Assembly (NCBI GenBank): GCA_002296055.1
Contig: DBHE01000108.1
Coordinates: forward strand, 1 to 19,483
Direction of reading: 5' to 3'
DNA from: Pseudomonadaceae bacterium UBA836
GTDB taxonomy: Bacteria; Pseudomonadota; Gammaproteobacteria; Pseudomonadales; Pseudomonadaceae
Length of the DNA stretch: 19,483 nucleotides
Shown here one piece after another: positions 1-7,940 of the stretch. How positions within the stretch are numbered: the first letter of the stretch is position 1; every line of letters starts with the position of its first letter. The notes under the pieces were generated by a model. That model saw nothing but the letters and a program-made list of their open reading frames with translations. It was not told the origin of the DNA and made no database searches. Position numbers and translations under genes: made by a program.

Positions 1-2247
1 GCCATGCAGAATCGACAGGCGCTGAGCCATGATGGTGCAGCGTGCTTCCAGCTGTTCGGCCGTCTGGCTACCGTTGGGGTAGTTCAGCAGCAGTGCCGAA
101 GCCATGTAGAAGCGCTCCAGAATCTGGATGATGCTGCGTGACAGCAGGCTGAGCATGACAAACTCTACCGAACTGAGGTCCGGGCGGTGAATCTGCCCGT
201 CTGCTTCGCGCAGCAGTTGCTGTTCGACCAGGCTGTCGATCCATTGTTGAATGACTGCAGGCAGTTCGTCCTCGCTCCACTGCAGGAACAGTTCGCCTTG
301 CAAATAGGGGTAGATGCCCATGACCAGTCGTTCGATCTGGTCACGCTTCATGCGCGGGTTGTTCTGGAACAGGCAGGCGATCAGCGCCGGCAAGACCACC
401 AGATGCAGGACATTGTTGCGGTAGTAGGTCATCAGCACCGCCTGGGGTTCGTCCAGGCGCATGATTTCACCTAGCGCATCGGATTGGCGGCCGATCATCT
501 GCATGCTTTCCACGTGCTTGATCATCGCCTGACCGTCCAGTGCGGTCAGGGTGACGCCGCTGCTGTAGGGCACTGCCTGCAGCAGCGCCTTGTAGCGGTC
601 CAGCGCACGAGCCAGCGACGTTTCATCCAAGGCTAGCCGAGCGGTAGACAGCATCACCAACGCCACCATGTTGACCGGGTTGACGTCAGCGGCAGCGCTG
701 ATGCCGCTGGTCAGCTGCCGCGCCAGGCTGTTGGTGGTCTCGTTCAGCCAGGTTGGGCGATAGTCGGGTGCCAGCGATTGGGCGCGCCAGTCCGGTTGCT
801 CGCGATCAAGAAAATCGGCCAATGCCAGCGGCTCGCCAAAGTTCACCGCCACCTCACCAAAGCGAAGCTTGAGCGCGGAGATCACGCGGAACAGGTCAAA
901 CACCGACTCCTTCTTCTTAGCCTGGCCGCGCAGCTCGCCGAGGTAGGTGCGGCCTTCAAGTACTCTTTCATAGCCGATATAGACCGGCACAAAAACGATG
1001 GGGCGGCGTGAGGAGCGCAGGAAGCTGCGCAAGGTGATGGCCAGCATGCCGGTCTTTGGGCTGAGCATGCGGCCGGTTCGTGAGCGACCGCCCTCAATGA
1101 AGTATTCGACGGGAAAGCCGCGGCTGAACAGGGTGTGCAGATACTCGTTGAAAACAGCGGTGTAGAGCTGGTTGCCCTTGAAGCTGCGGCGCATGAAAAA
1201 AGCCCCGCCGCGACGCAGGATACCGCCGATGACCGGCATGTTGAGGTTGATGCCGGCAGCGATATGCGGGGGCGTCATGCTGTTGCGAAACAGCAGGTAG
1301 GACAGCAGCAGGTAGTCGATATGGCTGCGGTGGCAGGGCACGTAGATGATCTCGTTGCCGCGGGCGATGTCCTGGATGCGCTTGAGGTTGTTGACCCGTA
1401 TGCCGTCATAGAGCTTGTTCCAGAACCAGCTGAGCACTACCTCAAGGAAACGAATGATGGTGTAGGTGAAGTCCGAGGCGATCTCATTAGCGTACCGCGC
1501 GGCAATGGCCTGGGCCTTGCTCTCGTCGATGCCTTTTTCGCTGGCCTCACGTGCAATGGCGGCGCGCACCAGCGGGGCGTGCAGCAAGCCCTTGAGCAGG
1601 GTACGTCTGTGCACCAGCTCCGGCCCGACCACTGCGGCGCGCTGCTGGCGGAAGTGCACACGCAGCACGCGGTTGACGCGACGTAGGCGACGCTCGGGAT
1701 CAAGGGCCGGTGGAATAAGCTCCGGCAATGCGACCCGTGGGCCAAAGTGCACGCGCACCTTGCGCCCATGCAGCATGATCGCCAGCAGCTTGCGCAGGCG
1801 CCCGCCCACCCAGTTCCAGGCAAACAGCAACTTGATGGCCGATGACTCGCTGTCCGGTGACTGTCCCCAGAACACGGTGATAGGGATCAGCTGCACGCTG
1901 TCGGGGTGCTCCAGCACCTTACCCAGCCGCGGCGACTGGCCACGCGGATCGGGTCGCCCGACCCAGGAGCGCTCGCGACTGAGAAAAATAAAAGCGTCAC
2001 GCTCATCCAGCGGCGGCAAAGGCGCCCGTACCGGGCGCGGTAGGCCAGCCCGCACGCATTCGCGGTCGGCCACGATCAGATCCGTCAGCGAGCGGTAGGG
2101 CAGCACGTAGACCACCGGTTGCTGCGCGTCGATATCCAGTTCTTCGTTGTTGTCGCCGATGCGGCTGGAGCGGACCCACAGGTACAGCAGGCGGCGGGCC
2201 AGACCAAAGCGCATTCGACCAAACAGGGAAGCATAGGAGGTGGACAT
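1..2247 (-). CDS. plsB: Glycerol-3-phosphate 1-O-acyltransferase, C-terminus cut by window edge
   Basis: PlsB is the inner-membrane enzyme that transfers a fatty acyl group from acyl-ACP or acyl-CoA to position 1 of glycerol-3-phosphate, the first step of phospholipid synthesis. An uninterrupted frame of 749 codons runs from the ATG at 2247 off the left edge; family members are usually a little over 800 residues, so roughly the last 80 are outside. The acyltransferase HX4D box (CHRSHID) places His at residue 306 and Asp at 311, the same numbering as I recall for the E. coli enzyme. Further downstream are the glycerol-phosphate-binding blocks GAFFMRRSF and [11 protein letters not shown], then [14 protein letters not shown] stretch a few bases before the ATG can serve as ribosome binding site. 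It is transcribed divergently from the ABC operon at 2544. Family identification is near certain. Confidence 0.97.
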   Translation of the reverse strand, partial: MSTSYASLFGRMRFGLARRLLYLWVRSSRIGDNNEELDIDAQQPVVYVLPYRSLTDLIVADRECVRAGLPRPVRAPLPPLDERDAFIFLSRERSWVGRPDPRGQSPRLGKVLEHPDSVQLIPITVFWGQSPDSESSAIKLLFAWNWVGGRLRKLLAIMLHGRKVRVHFGPRVALPELIPPALDPERRLRRVNRVLRVHFRQQRAAVVGPELVHRRTLLKGLLHAPLVRAAIAREASEKGIDESKAQAIAARYANEIASDFTYTIIRFLEVVLSWFWNKLYDGIRVNNLKRIQDIARGNEIIYVPCHRSHIDYLLLSYLLFRNSMTPPHIAAGINLNMPVIGGILRRGGAFFMRRSFKGNQLYTAVFNEYLHTLFSRGFPVEYFIEGGRSRTGRMLSPKTGMLAITLRSFLRSSRRPIVFVPVYIGYERVLEGRTYLGELRGQAKKKESVFDLFRVISALKLRFGEVAVNFGEPLALADFLDREQPDWRAQSLAPDYRPTWLNETTNSLARQLTSGISAAADVNPVNMVALVMLSTARLALDETSLARALDRYKALLQAVPYSSGVTLTALDGQAMIKHVESMQMIGRQSDALGEIMRLDEPQAVLMTYYRNNVLHLVVLPALIACLFQNNPRMKRDQIERLVMGIYPYLQGELFLQWSEDELPAVIQQWIDSLVEQQLLREADGQIHRPDLSSVEFVMLSLLSRSIIQILERFYMASALLLNYPNGSQTAEQLEARCTIMAQRLSILHG

Positions 2248-2305
2248 GGGGCTCTCGAACTAGGCAGTGGTGTCGGCCATTGGCACGACGCGGGTAATGG
2301 CTGCG

Positions 2306-2311
2306 ATTCTA
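2306..2311 (-). promoter_or_regulatory. Candidate -10 box for plsB
   Basis: On the minus strand this reads TAGAAT, about 60 bases upstream of the plsB start codon. No convincing -35 box is visible at the right distance, so this is only a candidate. Confidence 0.3.
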
Positions 2312-2350
2312 GCAGTTCAGGCGCCCGCGGTGACATGCGCGGGCTGTTGC

Positions 2351-2379
2351 TTGAAATGCGGAGGCGGGATTCATATAGT
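2351..2379 (+). promoter_or_regulatory. Sigma-70-like promoter for the ABC operon
   Basis: TTGAAA at 2351-2356 and TATAGT at 2374-2379 are separated by exactly 17 bases, a good match to the sigma-70 consensus. Transcription would begin near 2386 and give a leader of about 158 bases before the ATPase ATG at 2544. The leader contains the palindrome at 2429-2454. The promoter call is by pattern only. Confidence 0.6.
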
Positions 2380-2428
2380 CTCTGGCTCGTGCGCAACCGC
2401 ATCCGCCAGTCGACCAGGCATTTGCCTG

Positions 2429-2454
2429 CCAACTGTGAACCAGCTCACGGTTGG
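2429..2454. promoter_or_regulatory. Palindrome resembling a CRP/Vfr site, or leader hairpin
   Basis: The core is TGTGA (2434-2438), six bases, then TCACG (2445-2449). This differs from the CRP half-site pair TGTGA-N6-TCACA at one base; Vfr, the Pseudomonas CRP homologue, recognises a closely related sequence. The symmetry extends outward to ten pairs (one of them G-U in RNA) around the loop ACCAGC, so as RNA it would also form a stable hairpin. It lies between plsB and the ABC operon, downstream of the predicted promoter, where a bound protein would be expected to block the operon unless another start site is used. Operator and RNA-structure readings cannot be separated from sequence. Confidence 0.4.
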
Positions 2455-2543
2455 ACTGTCGTAGTCCGGCATGGATGTTTGCGAGGTAACCGCTGGACGC
2501 TACGGACCGCACGAATGACCATTCTGGGGGAACAATAAAAGGC

Positions 2544-3473
2544 ATGATAAGCATAAACAGCCTGACCAAACGCTTCGGTGATCATACCGCCGTAGACAAC
2601 CTGTCGTTTGACGTCAAACCGGGCGAAGTCCTCGGTTTTCTTGGGCCCAACGGGGCCGGTAAATCTACCACCATGAAGATGCTGACCGGCTTTCTGACGC
2701 CCGATGGCGGCTCAGCCTCGGTCTGCGGCTTCGATATTCAGCGCCAGACCCTGCAAGCTCAGCAGAAGATGGGCTACCTGCCCGAAGGCGCGCCTTGCTA
2801 TGGCGACATGCGGGTCAAGGGCTTCCTTGAATTTATTGCCGAGGTGCGGGGCCTGCGCGGCGCGGAGCGTCAGCGCCACGTGGCGCGCGCGGTCGAGCAG
2901 GTCGAGTTGCAGGGCGTACTCGGCCAACGCATCGAAACCTTGTCCAAGGGCTTCAAACGCCGTGTCGGCCTGGCTCAGGCCATCCTGCACGACCCTCAAG
3001 TGCTGATTCTGGATGAGCCGACTGACGGCCTGGACCCGAACCAGAAACACCATGTTCGCCGTCTGATTCAGCAACTGGCTGAGGGCAGCAACAAGATGGT
3101 GGTGGTCTCCACCCATATCCTGGAAGAAGTCAGTGCGGTTTGCTCCCGCGCTGTGATTATCGGCCGTGGGCGTCTGCTGGCCGATGGCACGCCGGACGAG
3201 TTGGAAGCGCGCTCTCGTTACCATCAGGCGGTTACCCTGTCGCTGGGGCAAGCGGTCTCCACCGCGCCGCTGGAGAGCCTGCCGGGCGTACTGGCGGTCG
3301 AGTCACAGCGTGATGGTCAGCTGTTGACCGTGCTAGCCAAGCCGGGCGAGGTGATCTTTCCGGCGGTGGGGCAGGTGGCCCGTGAACAGCAGTGGCAGGT
3401 CAATGAATTGTCGGTGGAGCGCGGTCGCCTGGATGAGGTTTTCCGTACCCTGACCTCCGGGGAGGCGGCATGA
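2544..3473 (+). CDS. ABC transporter ATP-binding protein, GldA-like
   Basis: This is the cytoplasmic ATPase subunit of an ABC-2/Gld-type exporter. The 309 residues contain a complete nucleotide-binding domain: Walker A GPNGAGKST at 34-42, signature LSKGF at 133-137 (an S-K-G variant of LSGGQ), Walker B LILDEP around 154-159, and switch histidine H191. The C-terminal ~100 residues (after about 210) form the extension usual in DrrA/GldA-type ATPases. The ATG at 2544 is preceded by AAAAGG very close by and GGGGGAA slightly further up. The stop overlaps the permease start by four bases (ATGA), indicating translational coupling. It is the first gene of a four-gene operon. The substrate is unknown. 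The GldA name refers to gliding-motility ABC proteins of Bacteroidetes; pseudomonads do not glide in that way, so no motility role is claimed. Confidence 0.93.
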   Translation: MISINSLTKRFGDHTAVDNLSFDVKPGEVLGFLGPNGAGKSTTMKMLTGFLTPDGGSASVCGFDIQRQTLQAQQKMGYLPEGAPCYGDMRVKGFLEFIAEVRGLRGAERQRHVARAVEQVELQGVLGQRIETLSKGFKRRVGLAQAILHDPQVLILDEPTDGLDPNQKHHVRRLIQQLAEGSNKMVVVSTHILEEVSAVCSRAVIIGRGRLLADGTPDELEARSRYHQAVTLSLGQAVSTAPLESLPGVLAVESQRDGQLLTVLAKPGEVIFPAVGQVAREQQWQVNELSVERGRLDEVFRTLTSGEAA

Positions 3474-4204
3474 ACAATCTGGGTGTGATCTTCAAGCGTG
3501 AGCTGGGCGGCTACTTTGCAACGCCGCTGGCCTACATCTTCATCGTGATCTTTCTGGTATTGGCGTCGGTCTTTACCTTCTATCTGGGCGCTTTTTACGA
3601 GGCCGGTCAGGCCGATCTGAACGCCTTCTTCAACTTTCACCCCTGGCTTTACCTGTTCCTCATCCCTGCGGTCGCCATGCGCCTGTGGGCCGAGGAGCGT
3701 AAGTCCGGCACCATCGAGTTGCTGATGACCCTGCCGGTGTCGCGTGGCGCCATGGTGCTGGGCAAGTTTCTCGCGGCCTGGGTGTTTGTGGGCATTGCCC
3801 TGTTGCTGACCTTCCCGATGGTGCTGACGGTGAATTACCTCGGTGATCCGGATAACGGCGCGATCATCACCGGATACATTGGCAGCTGGCTGCTGGCCGG
3901 TGGTTATCTGGCGATTGGCTCGTGCATGTCGGCGCTGACCAAGAATCAGGTGATTGCCTTTATCGTCAGCGTGGTCGCCTGCTTCGTCTTTATCGTCAGC
4001 GGCGTGTCCATGGTGCAGAACCTGTTCAGCGGCTGGGCGCCCCAGTGGGTGCTGGACACCATTGCCTCATTCAGTTTCCTGATTCGCTTCGATGCCATCA
4101 GCAAGGGCGTGCTGGATCTGCGTGATCTGCTGTATTTCTTTTCGCTGATGGCCGTCTGGTTGTTCGCCACGGCGATTGTCATCGACCTGAAAAAGGCCGA
4201 TTGA
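3470..4204 (+). CDS. ABC-2 type permease, GldF-like
   Basis: This is the membrane subunit partner of the preceding ATPase. The protein has 244 residues with about six hydrophobic segments (approximately 16-38, 54-68, 98-118, 130-152, 160-182 and 218-238). The sequence WAEERKSGTIELLMTLPVS around 75-93 is the typical cytoplasmic coupling region of ABC-2/GldF permeases (E-x-x-x-G-T-x-E-x-L). The start overlaps the ATPase stop by four bases. The GldG-like gene begins 16 bases after its stop and has its own AGGAG ribosome binding site. Permease identity is secure; the transported compound cannot be read from the sequence. Confidence 0.92.
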   Translation: MNNLGVIFKRELGGYFATPLAYIFIVIFLVLASVFTFYLGAFYEAGQADLNAFFNFHPWLYLFLIPAVAMRLWAEERKSGTIELLMTLPVSRGAMVLGKFLAAWVFVGIALLLTFPMVLTVNYLGDPDNGAIITGYIGSWLLAGGYLAIGSCMSALTKNQVIAFIVSVVACFVFIVSGVSMVQNLFSGWAPQWVLDTIASFSFLIRFDAISKGVLDLRDLLYFFSLMAVWLFATAIVIDLKKAD

Positions 4205-4220
4205 GGCAAAGGAGCTTGAG

Positions 4221-6062
4221 ATGAAACGTGTTATGTATTCCGGTGCCGGTCTGCTGGTACTGCTGCTGGCCTTCTTTGCTTTCAATATGGCGACCGGTGT
4301 GATGCTGCCCGGTGCGCGCCTGGATCTGACCGAACAGAAGCTGTACACCCTGTCGGACGGTACCCGGGAGATTTTGCAAGAGCTGGAAGAGCCGATTGAT
4401 CTGTATTTCTTCTTCTCCGAGGGTGCCAGCAAGGATCTGGTAGTGCTGCGCAACTATCAGCGCCGCGTGGCGGAAATGCTCAAGGAGTATGAGCGCCGCG
4501 CCGACGGCATGATCCGCCTGCACATTATCGACCCTGAACCCTTCTCCGAAGCTGAGGACCGCGCAGCCGAGTTTGGCCTGCAGGCCATTCCGCTGAGCGA
4601 GAGCGGCGACTCGCTGTACTTTGGCCTGGCCGGCACCAACGAGTTGGCCCAGCGCGAGATCATCCCGTTCTTCGCACTCGAGCAGGAGAACATGCTCGAG
4701 TACGAGCTGAGCCGTATGATCAGCACGCTGGCCAAGCCCGACAAGCCGCAGGTTGGGCTGATCAGCGGGTTGCCGGTTGAGGGCGGCATGAATCCTTACT
4801 CACAGCAGCCCCAGGCGCCTTGGGTGGCGTTGGAGCAGATGCGTCAGGTGTTTGAGGTGAAAACCCTGGCCGAGGATGTGGACGCGATTCCTGAGGATAT
4901 TCAGGTCTTGTTGCTTATCCACCCCAAGGCGCTGAGCGAAGCTGCCCTGTATGCAGTTGATCAGTTTGTGCTGCGCGGCGGCAAGCTGCTGGCCTTTGTC
5001 GACCCGTTCGCCGAGGCGGATCAGGGTATGGAAGCGATGATCGACGGCATGGCCGATGGCAAGGCGTCGGATCTCGGTCCGCTGCTGCAGGCCTGGGGCG
5101 TTGCTTACAACCCGGAACGCGTTGTTGTCGACGCGCGTCAGGGCATGGCGGTCGGCCGTGGCCAGGGCCAGCGCCCGGCGCGCCACATCGGTTGGCTTGA
5201 GGTTGAGCCTGCGCAGATCAACGGTGATGACACTATTACCGCACCGCTGCAGCTGCTGACCGTGGCCACCGGTGGTGCGTTGGTGCCGGTCGAGGGCAGC
5301 CAGACTGCCTTTACCCCGCTGTTGCAGACCACGGCCGACAGCGCGCTGCTGCCCAGCGATGCCTTCACCAAACTGCAGGACCCGGAAGATCTGCTGCAGG
5401 GCTTTGCGCCGGATGCTGAGGTTTACACCCTGGCCGCGCGCTTGAGTGGCCCGGCCAGCACGGCGTACCCCGATGGTCTGGAAGGCTACGAGGCGGGTCT
5501 GCAGCAAGCGGACAATATCAACGTGGTGGTCGTGGCAGACACCGACATGCTGACCGATCGCATGTGGGTGCAGGTGCAAGACCTGTTTGGCCAGCGCATT
5601 TCTCAGCCCTGGGCTGATAACGGCGGGCTGCTGGTCAACGCGCTGGACAATCTGTCGGGCTCTGACGCGCTGATCAGCGTGCGTTCACGAGGCGACTTCA
5701 GCCGTCCGTTTACTGTGGTTGAAGAGCTGCAGCGCAAAGCAGAGAGCCGCTTCCGTGCCAGTGAACAGCGTCTGCAAGAGCGTCTGGCCGAGACTGACCA
5801 GAAGCTAGCGCAACTGCAGCAAGGCCAGGACCCAAGCCAACTCACCGAGTTGACTGCGGAGCAGCGCGAGACCATCCAGTCTTTCCTGGATGAGAAAGTG
5901 GCGATTCGCAAGCAACTGCGCGATGTGCGTTTCCAGCTCAATGCAGACATCGACGCTCTGGGTACCCAGCTGAAGTTGCTTAACACCATGCTGATGCCGC
6001 TGCTGCTGACGCTGGCCGTATTGCTCTGGTGGCTGCTGGGCCGCATACGTCGCAAGGGGTAA
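4221..6062 (+). CDS. GldG-like ABC auxiliary protein
   Basis: The protein has 613 residues anchored at both ends: an N-terminal membrane helix (about 7-27) and a C-terminal helix (about 588-606) followed by a short basic tail RIRRKG. The part between would be periplasmic. The first ~300 residues match the GldG / 'ABC transporter auxiliary' pattern (EQKLYTLSDGTREIL after the first helix, then DLYFFFSEG and a conserved FVDPFAE further on). Residues about 500-565 are rich in E, Q, K and R with heptad-like leucines and should form a coiled coil. AAGGAGC lies eight bases before the ATG. It belongs with the ATPase and permease and probably controls or couples the transporter to a periplasmic partner; that role is inference. 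Confidence 0.88.
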   Translation: MKRVMYSGAGLLVLLLAFFAFNMATGVMLPGARLDLTEQKLYTLSDGTREILQELEEPIDLYFFFSEGASKDLVVLRNYQRRVAEMLKEYERRADGMIRLHIIDPEPFSEAEDRAAEFGLQAIPLSESGDSLYFGLAGTNELAQREIIPFFALEQENMLEYELSRMISTLAKPDKPQVGLISGLPVEGGMNPYSQQPQAPWVALEQMRQVFEVKTLAEDVDAIPEDIQVLLLIHPKALSEAALYAVDQFVLRGGKLLAFVDPFAEADQGMEAMIDGMADGKASDLGPLLQAWGVAYNPERVVVDARQGMAVGRGQGQRPARHIGWLEVEPAQINGDDTITAPLQLLTVATGGALVPVEGSQTAFTPLLQTTADSALLPSDAFTKLQDPEDLLQGFAPDAEVYTLAARLSGPASTAYPDGLEGYEAGLQQADNINVVVVADTDMLTDRMWVQVQDLFGQRISQPWADNGGLLVNALDNLSGSDALISVRSRGDFSRPFTVVEELQRKAESRFRASEQRLQERLAETDQKLAQLQQGQDPSQLTELTAEQRETIQSFLDEKVAIRKQLRDVRFQLNADIDALGTQLKLLNTMLMPLLLTLAVLLWWLLGRIRRKG

Positions 6063-6072
6063 GGAGATAGCC

Positions 6073-7041
6073 ATGCGCAAGATTATTCTAATTGTCCTGG
6101 CGCTGGTGGCCGTTGCTCTGGTCGCGGTGGCGCTGCAGGTGCGCAACAGTGATCGGGTGGCGGACCTTGAAAGTCGACCCTTGCTTGACCAGGCGCAGCA
6201 AGCTGCGCTGGCCGATGCGGAGCAGCTTACCTTGGCGCGTGGTGAGCTGCAGGTGGTGCTGCAGCGCGAAGGAAACGACTGGACTGTGGCTAACCGAGAT
6301 CAGTACCCGCTGCAACGCGCACGGCTGGCAGCGCTGCTGCTGGCCCTGCGCGAGGCGCGCGTGCTGGAGGCCAAGACCAGCAACCCGGATTATCACGCTC
6401 GTCTGGGGCTGGCCACTGACGCGGCTTTGCAGGTGAGCGTGGGCACTGGCGAGAGTGCCTTTGGGGTGTTGTTCGGCAATCCGGTGGGGAGCGATCAACT
6501 GGTGCGCATGGCCGGTGATGACCAGGTGTGGCTCATCAACCGTGCGCTGAATATGTCGGTCAACGCTCAGGATTGGCTCGATCTGCAGGTGAGCCAGATT
6601 CCGCTAGAGCAGGTCTCCCAGGCCCGCTGGCAATACGCTGATGGCGAAACCCTGCAGTTGGATAAGGCCAGTGAAGGTGACTACAACTTCAAGCTGGCTG
6701 AGGGCGACGCGGGTGGCCACGAGCGGGAGTTGAACTCCATGGTGCTCGCACTGGCCGATTTGCGGGCGCAGAACGTAGCCCTGCGCAGCACTCTCGCGCT
6801 GGAGGAGCCGACGCTGCAGATGCAGTTGGCCAGTTGGTCCGGTGTTGAACTGACGGCCTCACTGTACGAGCTGGAGGGGGCCTATTGGCTGACCATCGAT
6901 CAGCTCAAGCAGAGTGAGGAGCAGCCGCTGACGGTCTATGACGACCCGCGCTGGGCTTTCCAGCTAGGGGTGGCCCAGCACGACCGCATGACGCTGCGCC
7001 AAGCCGATCTGCAGGCGCCTGCAGAGGCCCCGGCCCAGTGA
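6073..7041 (+). CDS. DUF4340-type protein
   Basis: The protein has 322 residues with an N-terminal hydrophobic anchor (about 3-21) and no other membrane segment, so most of it should face the periplasm. The body has the features of the DUF4340 family that routinely follows GldG-like genes: a short beta-rich repeat containing WTVANRDQYPL and a later YDDPRWAFQLG-type end. It follows the GldG-like stop by ten bases with AAGGAG just before the ATG, so it is the last gene of the ABC operon. A GC-rich hairpin lies 12 bases after the stop. The biochemical function is not known for the family. Confidence 0.8.
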   Translation: MRKIILIVLALVAVALVAVALQVRNSDRVADLESRPLLDQAQQAALADAEQLTLARGELQVVLQREGNDWTVANRDQYPLQRARLAALLLALREARVLEAKTSNPDYHARLGLATDAALQVSVGTGESAFGVLFGNPVGSDQLVRMAGDDQVWLINRALNMSVNAQDWLDLQVSQIPLEQVSQARWQYADGETLQLDKASEGDYNFKLAEGDAGGHERELNSMVLALADLRAQNVALRSTLALEEPTLQMQLASWSGVELTASLYELEGAYWLTIDQLKQSEEQPLTVYDDPRWAFQLGVAQHDRMTLRQADLQAPAEAPAQ

Positions 7042-7053
7042 GCACCTGCCGCC

Positions 7054-7075
7054 CGACCGCTCGCCAGAGCGGTCG
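7054..7075 (+). terminator. Hairpin after the ABC operon
   Basis: CGACCGCT (7054-7061) and AGCGGTCG (7068-7075) form a perfect 8-bp stem with a six-base loop, starting 12 bases after the DUF4340 gene stop. No T-run follows, so it may slow or protect the 3' end rather than act as a classical intrinsic terminator. Confidence 0.5.
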
Positions 7076-7076
7076 C

Positions 7077-7104
7077 TTGCGGCCCCCTGAACTTCTACTA
7101 GACT
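7077..7104 (+). promoter_or_regulatory. Candidate promoter for the cold-shock gene
   Basis: TTGCGG (7077-7082) and TAGACT (7099-7104) are 16 bases apart. A transcript starting near 7111 would begin at the hairpin at 7112-7133 and give a leader of about 80 bases, in keeping with the structured leaders known for csp genes. The -35 match is weak. Confidence 0.35.
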
Positions 7105-7111
7105 GCAAAAA

Positions 7112-7133
7112 CACCCTGCCAGCCGGCGGGGTG
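7112..7133 (+). promoter_or_regulatory. Leader hairpin of the cold-shock gene
   Basis: CACCCTGCC and GGCGGGGTG pair over nine positions (one G-U pair) around a four-base loop. A second small hairpin (TTGCC/GGCAA) lies at 7142-7158. There is no T-run after either. Position at the 5' end of the csp leader suggests an RNA structure acting on stability or translation, but this is inference. Confidence 0.4.
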
Positions 7134-7190
7134 CTTGCGTGTTGCCGTGTTGCGGCAATGAATTAGATCGGTGTTGTGAGGATTGTGGTA

Positions 7191-7400
7191 ATGGCTGAGC
7201 GTGAGCAGGGGACCGTCAAGTGGTTCAACGATGCCAAGGGCTTTGGTTTCATTCAGCGCGAGTCGGGCCCGGATGTGTTTGTGCACTTTCGCGCCATTCG
7301 CGGTGACGGTCACCGCACGTTGGTAGAGGGTCAGAAGGTCGAATTTACTGTCTCGCAGGGCCAGAAAGGCCTGCAGGCAGAGGATGTTGCCAAGCTGTAA
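7191..7400 (+). CDS. Cold-shock domain protein (CspA family)
   Basis: This small single-domain nucleic-acid-binding protein of 69 residues acts as an RNA chaperone in the family. Both RNA-binding motifs are intact: KGFGFI (RNP1) and DVFVHF (RNP2), preceded by the family start [13 protein letters not shown] chose the ATG at 7191 because GAGGA sits eight bases before it and the protein then starts MAEREQG like other pseudomonad Csp proteins; an in-frame GTG at 7176 would add five poor residues. It stands alone, convergent with trxC. Csp paralogues are hard to tell apart, so no symbol is given. Confidence 0.93.
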   Translation: MAEREQGTVKWFNDAKGFGFIQRESGPDVFVHFRAIRGDGHRTLVEGQKVEFTVSQGQKGLQAEDVAKL

Positions 7401-7422
7401 GGCGGCTGCGTCCCCACTGATA

Positions 7423-7437
7423 GCACCCTGACGGTGC
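7423..7437. terminator. Weak hairpin between csp and trxC
   Basis: GCACC and GGTGC form a five-base stem around CTGAC between the convergent csp and trxC genes. A T-run is present at 7471-7476, but it is too far away to belong to this stem and overlaps the trxC stop. It is only a weak candidate. Confidence 0.25.
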
Positions 7438-7474
7438 GGGATAGTCCGCGCCGCAGGGTTGTTGTGCCTGTTTT

Positions 7475-7906
7475 TTAGCCGATGAGCGGCAGCTGCCCCT
7501 GCAGCCAGCGCGCAAACTCGCCCGCTGGCAGCGCGCCGTTGACCCGCGCGATTTCCTTGCCCTGATGAATGATCAGCAGGGTGGGAATGCTGCGGATCGC
7601 GAAGCGCGCTGCCAGATCAGGTGCGGCTTCGGTATCTACCTTGAGAAAACGCGCACGAGGCTCGGCCTGTGCACAGCCCTGTGCGAAGGTCGGTGCAAAT
7701 TGGCGACAGGGGCCGCACCAGGCGGCCCAGAAGTCGACCACCAGCGGTAAGTCCGCGCCTGCATGGCGGGCAAATCCGGCCCCATCGACCGAGCTGGGCT
7801 GGCCGTTAAAGAGCGGGTGCTTGCAGGCGCCACAGGTCGGGTTGGCGGTCAGACGGGCGACGTCCAGTCGATTCTTGCGCAGGCAATGGGGGCAGCAAAT
7901 AAGCAT
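7475..7906 (-). CDS. trxC: Thioredoxin 2 (zinc-binding thioredoxin)
   Basis: TrxC is a cytoplasmic dithiol-disulfide oxidoreductase reduced by thioredoxin reductase and induced by oxidative stress in enterobacteria. The 143 residues show the TrxC architecture: an N-terminal zinc ribbon with CPHC (5-8) and CGAC (25-28), then a thioredoxin fold with DFWAAWCGPC containing active-site cysteines 64 and 67, and the cis-proline loop RSIPTLL. The zinc ribbon separates it from TrxA. It is the last gene of the leftward dapE-rlmA-hypothetical-channel-trxC group, starting 34 bases after the channel gene. I see no promoter of its own and cannot exclude one inside the channel gene. Confidence 0.93.
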   Translation of the reverse strand: MLICCPHCLRKNRLDVARLTANPTCGACKHPLFNGQPSSVDGAGFARHAGADLPLVVDFWAAWCGPCRQFAPTFAQGCAQAEPRARFLKVDTEAAPDLAARFAIRSIPTLLIIHQGKEIARVNGALPAGEFARWLQGQLPLIG

Positions 7907-7940
7907 AAGGGCATCTCAAAAGGTGTTTCAGAGCAGGTGG

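Noticed and set aside
1135..1686. 183-codon plus-strand frame
   Set aside because: It is antisense to the acyltransferase core of plsB, which is uninterrupted across the whole interval.
2231..2247. AGGAGG followed by ATG on the plus strand, looking like a rightward gene start
   Set aside because: The frame is short, and the sequence is simply the complement of the plsB start region coding for STSYA.
4800..5579. 259-codon open frame antisense to the GldG-like gene
   Set aside because: Composition is typical of a shadow frame (rich in H, R, Q, L), with no ribosome binding site and no recognisable motif.
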